Source: Carya illinoinensis (Eukaryota; Streptophyta; Magnoliopsida; Fagales; Juglandaceae). Taken from it: DNA of 64,000 nt. A model generated the notes under the pieces. The model saw nothing but the letters and a program-made list of their open reading frames with translations, was not told the origin of the DNA and did not search any database. Made by a program: the position numbers and the translations under genes. This document shows positions 57,797 to 64,000 of the stretch, one piece after another. The first letter of the stretch is position 1; each line of letters opens with the position of its first letter. The stretch is taken from the NCBI RefSeq assembly GCF_018687715.1, contig NC_056752.1:51058653-51122652 (forward strand), in the 5' to 3' direction.

Positions 57797-60174
57797 GGCA
57801 AAATTATCAGAACCTTCCCCAAGACTCGGAAGAAAAGTTTCTGCAACCAACTGTAACACCAGATTAACCTCCAATCAAATCGGATTACGAGTTAATTCCA
57901 TCATATCTTCGACCGATACCTTAACCAATCATAAATTTACAGCACCAAACAACTGGATCGGAAATTAGCACCAAAATCGCACCAGAAATTCAGTGATGAA
58001 AAGATACCTTAGATATGATCATCAACAGTCCCAATTGAATTGAAAGTCGAGTTATGTTTATCCTAGTATTGAATTTTCAAGTCGGGAAGACATCTAGGTT
58101 CATACATATATCCATGCATGCACGCTCGCGCGCGCGCACATGTAACACGGGTAATTGAAACGAAGAATATACAAAGATGAACTTTAATCTTATTTATCAA
58201 GTATCATATCTTAGATCTTAGATAAGAGAGTTCACGTTGCGAGAAAGTGCAACGGTGCTTTAAATTCATCCCAGTGCTGAAACTCCAAGTTGTTGAATGG
58301 ACGCATATATGTATTTACTGAGATTATTCGCAATGACGTAGAAAACTGCGCTTAAAAACATTACCGTTCCCGAGATCACCATAATAAATAAACAAACAAA
58401 CTAACCATTATGATAGAACTGCGGACGATAAGAAACAGAGAAACAAAAAAGTCCTAACCAGAAACGAACGAATCATAAACATTGACACATTATAATTCTA
58501 TCAAAAACGCCGAACCAATTTGTGCAAGCCGGGCTTACATCTAGCACTAGATTACTCAGTAAAGACGGAAAATATGCAAATCTAGAGAGAGAGCGACAAT
58601 GCAGAGCCAGAGAGATGTAAGAATCACTTACATTATTATACCGGCAGATGATCCAATAACTTTCGGACGCAGACTTAAAAAACGATCCGATTGAACCCAA
58701 CAGCTACACGGAGAGTGAGAAAGAAAGAGCTGGAAAAGAAGAGGAGAGAGAAAGAGAAGGGCACCGGGGAGAATGCATAGAGTAGAAACTAGAGAGCCAG
58801 TATGTGCTACAAGCAAAGTCCTTTAGTTTTGAAAGATCAAGAAATGTGTGCGTGATTGATTGACGTGATTTGCTGCTGAGAATTCGTGATTGATGTGATT
58901 TGCTGCTGAATCTTTCGTTCGTTAATTAAAAGCTGTCGCCGGTCGGTGGCTTTGTTCTGTAGATAACAAGCAAAGGGAGCCACGAAGAAACTAGACCCGT
59001 ACGGATTCAGGCGTCCATAGATTAACAGCTGTATATATACGTATTTTGCTGCAAACGGACGATATAATAAAGTCCGTTAAATAATAAAGACGATGCAATA
59101 ATATTTTATGTAACTTTTAATTTTAATTTCAATTCAATGCATTAATACAAATCAACTTTTATCTAATAAGTCCATTAAACGGCTGCATTGATTTATGCAA
59201 ATGCATTTTTTTCATTATATTAAAGTAATTCTGCATGTTTGAAAAAAAATTATTCACCATCCATACATTATTTTATCACTTATTTCCTTCTTATCACACT
59301 AACCATCTATATATTGGTAAAAGTTCAATTTTAAGACACTACAATTGGTGTATATTTGTAGATAATATATAGTGAATTTTAATTACAAAATATATAAAAA
59401 TAATAATAATTTTAGGAAAAAAATTAATAATAATAATAAATAATATTTTTTTATTATTTTGGTGCATAATCCAATATGTGAGTTTTTCTTAAATAATAAA
59501 AACAATCTCCAAAACATATAATTTTACATTTACATTTGCACATGCTAATGCTCTAACACATTTCATAAAATATGTAATACTAGATAAAATTCTTAAATAT
59601 GCAAATATTGCTCACTCATGTAGAACTCAAATTCACCCACTTTTTTCATAAAGAATGTACGAAAGTTACGTACCATAAAACTGTAAATATCATTTTTTTA
59701 ATAAAATATTTACATAATATAATATAATTTAGAAGATAAATTTTAAAATTAAAATTTTTCATTTATATAATATGGATAGTGCGCTACAGACTTAATAATA
59801 AAGTAACTCATAATACTATTTTGTTATTTAATTTAAAATCAATTTTCTCCCATCTTCTTCGTGACGAAAAACAGTCTAAATACCTTACAAATAAAATAGT
59901 CCTAGAAATGTAAAAATCTTCTTCAAAGCTCAACAGTGTGTACTAAAATTCAAGCTATACAACAATTCGCCAAAATTACAATACATATTAATTTTAACAT
60001 GGGCATGACTTTTGTAAATCTGCTGCCAAAACACTTGAACAAGGGGTGCAAAGCTAAAATGAATGGAATATAGAGGAAAAATTATCTGAAGACCAATTCC
60101 CTTAACTTGACCAAAAATCTATACCACAAACATCATGGCCGACTGGTGAAGTCCACTAATCAGGCAGAACCCGT
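57797..60174. other. pGlcT2 leader and promoter, then AT-rich spacer
   Basis: 57797-58830 contains the probable 5' leader of pGlcT2. An acceptor TTACAG lies about 57 bases upstream of the ATG, and a first untranslated exon ends TAATAATGTAAGTG near 58632, with GA-rich tracts at 58580-58770. 58900-60174 is AT-rich, with no gene, and ends in the 3' untranslated region of the golgin gene. Confidence 0.6.
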
Positions 60175-63100
60175 TTATGAGCCCATTGTCTGGATCTGTA
60201 AATAAAGAGATGCAAACAATGAAGAAAAAGTTCGTTTTTTTCTCCCCTTTTTTTTCTTTTTTCTTTTAATCAATGAGCTGTGAAAAAATAAAAAGATATT
60301 GACTTGGATGTTTTGCTTCAAATCATAACCTTATTCACGAGTAAGTTTACTTGCTCCCTGTACATCTCCTTCAAATCTATAATATCTGCACGAAGTTCTT
60401 CCAGCTAGACATGCAATCACATATAAATGTCAGGATTTGAGAGAATATAGCACATTCTTTCTACGTTTACATTTAACACTTAAAACAATAAATATAAAGT
60501 GCAGATACTGAAAAAGCAACGGCCAAGAAATATGGCAGAAATCTTATGCTTCGGGGCAATCACACGTCCTTTACGTTGGCTTTATTTACTTCATTGTTTT
60601 TTGAGAAAGACCGGGGGGGGTGGGGGGTGTTGGAATTTCCACAGCAAGTATTTCTGATTTCTCCAAGTGCATTCCCTATGTCCATCTATCAGAATCCAAT
60701 CCAGATCTTTAATCCTTGGCTCCTTAATTCCATGTGGTCTTGAATTTTGAACCCACGGCCGCACTCTCCACTCCATACTTTGCTACCATTTTTTAACCAG
60801 AGCTCATTGGCACGATATACAGGCAATTGATTCATTGAGTGCAGACTTAATAAAGAAGGGGCAATATGAATCGTATTTGTACACGCAGAGAGAAGTACTA
60901 TACACACATTACAGGTAATTACTGTAGTTCCCTAGATTGAAAGATGAGGGAGAACATGCAGAAGCTTGTAGCTGCCCCATAATCATACGTTGGCTGGGTG
61001 AAATTGAGCCTTTGCGTACATGAACTTTCTTGAGCGAGGACCCATTGGAACAGCTCATAAAACATACTTGTAAAAACTATATAAGCACAAAATTAAAGAA
61101 GTTCCTTGCTTACAAAGATGAAGCTTTCATATTGCTGAACAGCTTGTAAAAACTAATAAGAAAGATTTTCTTTATCATCATTTTTATCATTATCCTCTCA
61201 ACATCTCTTGATATGGCATCAAATGATTCGCCCACAAGCAGAATATAACAAATAGTTTCTAATAATTTAAAACACATATCAGGATTGTGGGAGGATAATG
61301 GTAAAGGGGTTGGTGAATATCATTACTCTATGCAAAATGAAACAAGTTCATAAACAAAAGTCCGATCGGCCACCCAAAGATAAAGGGCTGCAAGGAAAAA
61401 AGATTTAAGGCCCTATTTGGATATCCATCTCAATCCATCTCATCTCATTTCCTTCCCAAACATCACTTAAACATAAATAGTTTCTAATTTCAAATATTCA
61501 ACTTTTTTATCTAATCATTACAATTTTCTCAAACTTCTAAACAAAACACAAAAAACAATTCAACTTTTTTAAATTTCAAAACAAAAATAATATTAAAAAA
61601 TTATATTCCAACAATATTTTAACTTTCTAATATTTTTATTCAACTTTTTCTTTCTCCTTTCCCAAAACCCAATAAAACATTTTAATTCAAACCATTTCAC
61701 TGCTATTCACAAACCATCTCACTACTATTAACAGATTTCTCATCTCATCTCAACATCCGAATGAGGCCTTAATCTCTCCTATAGGTTTCTCACAATCTTC
61801 AAAGTTCCAATAATTTATCTCTCCAGATACATTGTATTAAGCACATAAAGTCATTTTCCACAAAATTTCACAAAAATGGTTACCAAACTGCCTTTTCCAA
61901 CAAACAGGGAACTTGACTAAATCTTGATGGGGGAAACTAGACCCTAGGATCCAGGACATAATTCATGAACCGTAACTTCTATTCTGTTTGTAAAACGAAG
62001 AGAACAATATTCAGCTGTTGAGAACCTATCAATGCCTCCAACATATATGAAAGTGGCTCAACAAGTCTTATACTGCACTTTTCAAGAGATAGGCAGGTAA
62101 GCACCGTACCATGATTTAATATGGTGCGAACAGGTACTTGTTAAAAAGTTTGCTAGAAATAGGCAGGTGAGCACGGTTAATTTAAAATGTTACAAAGAAC
62201 TGGATAACAAAACAAGCTAACATCACATTCCATACCATAAATGCCATCCAGAACATCCAAAGCTGAAATTTTATTACCATACTATGCAAAAAGCCAAACT
62301 AAGAATATACGTACCTCCTCATCACGTTCACCCATTAGCTCCAGGGCAGCAGAGTGTCTCCTCCTTAATGCTTCCAGCTCCACCCGAATGCCAGGCAGCA
62401 TGGAAGCCTCAGCCTGCAACTTTTCACACTGCACAAATGCAAGCAATTCACAAGTTCATCGACATAACGGATGCATAAAAGATGGAAAAGGAGATTTTGA
62501 AATTCAAACTCACCCGTCCTGTCATTTTGACCAACTCCTCAGCGAGAGAATCACGAATGGATTCCAGCGATGCCTTGGCAGTTAGAAACAAGGAAAAACA
62601 AATAGTCAATGAAAACTGTGTAGATGAAAAACTATATTATAAAATTGTATAGCTCCAAAAAATCCCACAATGGTTGAACGTGAATAAAAGCAGGGACCAA
62701 AAATGGCATATGCAATATAAAGCACAAGGCAAAAAACATGAAGAATGAAATAAAATCTCAATAGGTTTTAGAACAGAGGCCATACCAAACGAGACATGTA
62801 TGAAGCAAGCTCACCCTCCTTCTGACGAAGAGCAGCTTCAAAGGCACTAGGTGTCATGCTCTTCATATAGAATGGACTCATGGTTGACTCTCCAGCATTT
62901 CTCCTCTCAGAGAGACTATCAGATGAGTCCAAAGACGCTTGAAGGAAATAGCTTTCCTCCATGCTACCTAGGCTGCTAGCACTTGAAATCTTTCGGGTCA
63001 AGTTCCCTGTACAAAGCTCCAAAATATATAGCAAAGTTCGTGCACCAGTAACTCATACAAAGACAAAGTATCATACCATTCTCATAAGCAGAATTGGGCT

Positions 63101-63999
63101 TCGTTATGGGAGTTTGAGCAGATGCGGCAGCTGAATGGACTTGAGCTTTCCTTTCCAAATCCAACCGAGCAGCTTTCTCCTTTTCTACCTCCTGTCAAAG
63201 ATCAGGAGACCAATTCAGGAAATGTCAATGACACTAATATAGAACTAGAACAAAGACAATCTAATTAAATCTTTTAATAAAAGCTAAGAGAACTAATAAA
63301 AGCAATGAATAAAAATGTCCCACTGAAGTACCATAAACTCAAATGTGTTAGACAAACATCTCTTAATAATATACTTCACTGTGAGGTGTCAAGGGTTTAT
63401 GGGATGAGAGTTTTAATAGGATTGGAATTGCATGGGTGATGCCTAGGAGGGTGGTGGATCTTCTGGCTTGCTGGACAGGTTTCCAAGATGAACCCCAAAT
63501 TGCTGCTGCATGGAAAATGAATACTCTGTCTCATGAATGTGTATTGGCTTGAAAGGGATGGCCGGAGTTTTGACGACCGAAGAGCTTACATGATTCTTTT
63601 TCCATACTTTATTCTTTGTGCTTCTGTTATTATTTCTAAAGGTGCTAGTTTTCATGATTTTCTTGTATCCTTTTTTAGCTCCTAACTTGTAATTTGGTGT
63701 TCTGTTTTGCATACTCCCTGTGTACTCGATAAAGATTATTTTATTTATAAAAAAGCATATCTTTATAATATTAAAAGATGGAGCTAGATGCAGCTGTTCT
63801 CCTTAATATTAAATGTAACTTCAAACAATCTAAGAACCAGAAGCACCACCTGCTGTAGCAGTTCCCTGTGCATCAGTGCATCTTGCAACTCTTGCTTGTG
63901 TTTCTGCCTGAGTTCCTTAATTTCTTCTTCAAGCTGGCTTGCACGACCTTCCTGAGTTTGAGCTTCCTCCTTGGCTGCAAGGTACTCCTGCCTATTCTC
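60175..63999 (-). CDS. GC5: Golgin candidate 5 (TMF-like), C-terminal part; 5' part outside window
   Basis: Seven exons are visible on the minus strand: 63999-63850 (continues past the edge), 63191-63077, 63006-62786, 62573-62514, 62428-62315, 60404-60330, 60195-60175. They encode about 251 C-terminal residues. The first is highly charged coiled coil (SQLEEEIKELRQKHKQELQD). A serine-rich linker with KISSASSLGSMEESYFLQAS follows. Then comes the conserved GC5/TMF end block: SPFYMKSMTPSAFEAALRQK, LASLESIRDSLAEELVKMTG, MGERDEELEELRADIIDLKE and MYREQVNLLVNK. Golgins of this type tether vesicles at the Golgi; the TMF domain binds Rab GTPases. The stop after NKIQTMGS is at 60175. The large intron 60405-62314 carries an intact MITE, and intron 63192-63849 a LINE fragment. 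Confidence 0.93.
61409..61768. mobile_element. Intact Tourist-like MITE, family A, copy 6 (360 bp)
   Basis: It starts GGCCCTATTTGGATATCC. The complement of its end reads GGCCTCATTCGGATGTTG, giving inverted ends of about 15 bases. TTAA flanks both sides (61405-61408 and 61769-61772), which contains the TAA target duplication typical of PIF/Harbinger elements. No transposase. It sits in a golgin intron. Confidence 0.88.
63410..63750 (+). pseudogene. LINE 3'-end fragment in a golgin intron
   Basis: Plus-strand sequence reads MPRRVVDLLACWTGF, then AAAWKMNTLSHECVYWLERD with GRSFDDRRAYMILF, and ends SFHDFLVSFFSS before a stop. These are the conserved last residues of plant LINE ORF2. A short 3' tail CTGTGTACTCGATAAAGATT and an AT-rich end follow. 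It is a 5'-truncated insertion antisense to the golgin gene. Confidence 0.75.
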
Positions 64000-64000
64000 A

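Noticed and set aside
58628..58816. Leu-rich open frame upstream of pGlcT2 as a possible signal peptide exon
   Set aside because: It begins at a TTG rather than ATG and lies in the probable 5' untranslated exon; the family start MRGRYVDAS at 57796 is convincing.

Overview
The window reads as nuclear DNA of a woody eudicot. All genes have GT-AG introns with AT-rich introns and spacers, and every recognisable product is a plant family. Abundant Copia elements, LINE 3' ends and several MITE families fill the rest. A dispersed 'ATCTCATCTCA'-rich MITE with GGCC...TTTGGAT ends is the type I associate with Fagales/Juglandaceae (walnut, pecan, oak). That taxonomic guess is inference from memory, not a search.

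Layout. 1-904: 5' end of a Copia element on the minus strand (gag, primer site, short LTR). 905-4866: AT-rich spacer with microsatellites, a 44-C tract, MITEs and a LINE 3' end. 4867-7625 (+): bHLH68-like transcription factor, 9 exons. 11234-14302 (+): isochorismatase-fold hydrolase, 5 exons. 15720-26105: one complete but degenerate Copia element (minus strand, GAAGA target duplication), itself interrupted by a 3.2 kb solo Gypsy-type LTR (CAAGA target duplication). 27006-29144 (+): NPF1.2-like transporter, 4 exons. 29978-31327 (-): hotdog-fold thioesterase, 3 exons, tail-to-tail with the transporter. 31638-37420 (+): second full-length degenerate Copia element (ATAAA target duplication). 37576-44912 (-): malonyl-CoA synthetase AAE13, 16 coding exons, one intron apparently of the rare U12 AT-AC class and one GC-AG intron. 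46690-48130: LINE RNase H remnant. 48819-49595 (-): mitochondrial CCMH. 52525-57796 (-): plastidic glucose transporter 2-like, 13 coding exons. 60175-63999 (-): C-terminal seven exons of golgin candidate 5, continuing past the right edge.

The host genes do not form a pathway; they are ordinary single-copy eukaryotic neighbours. Exon coordinates were derived by hand and every complete model sums to a multiple of three with conserved family motifs running across the junctions.

The most interesting signals are the minor-spliceosome intron in AAE13, the nested retroelement with a 60-bp hairpin-bearing tandem array, a dense cluster of perfect small hairpins in the leader of the first Copia element, an LTR minisatellite whose copy number differs between the two LTRs of one element, and three very long C/G homopolymers. 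I found no evidence for a wholly new coding system.
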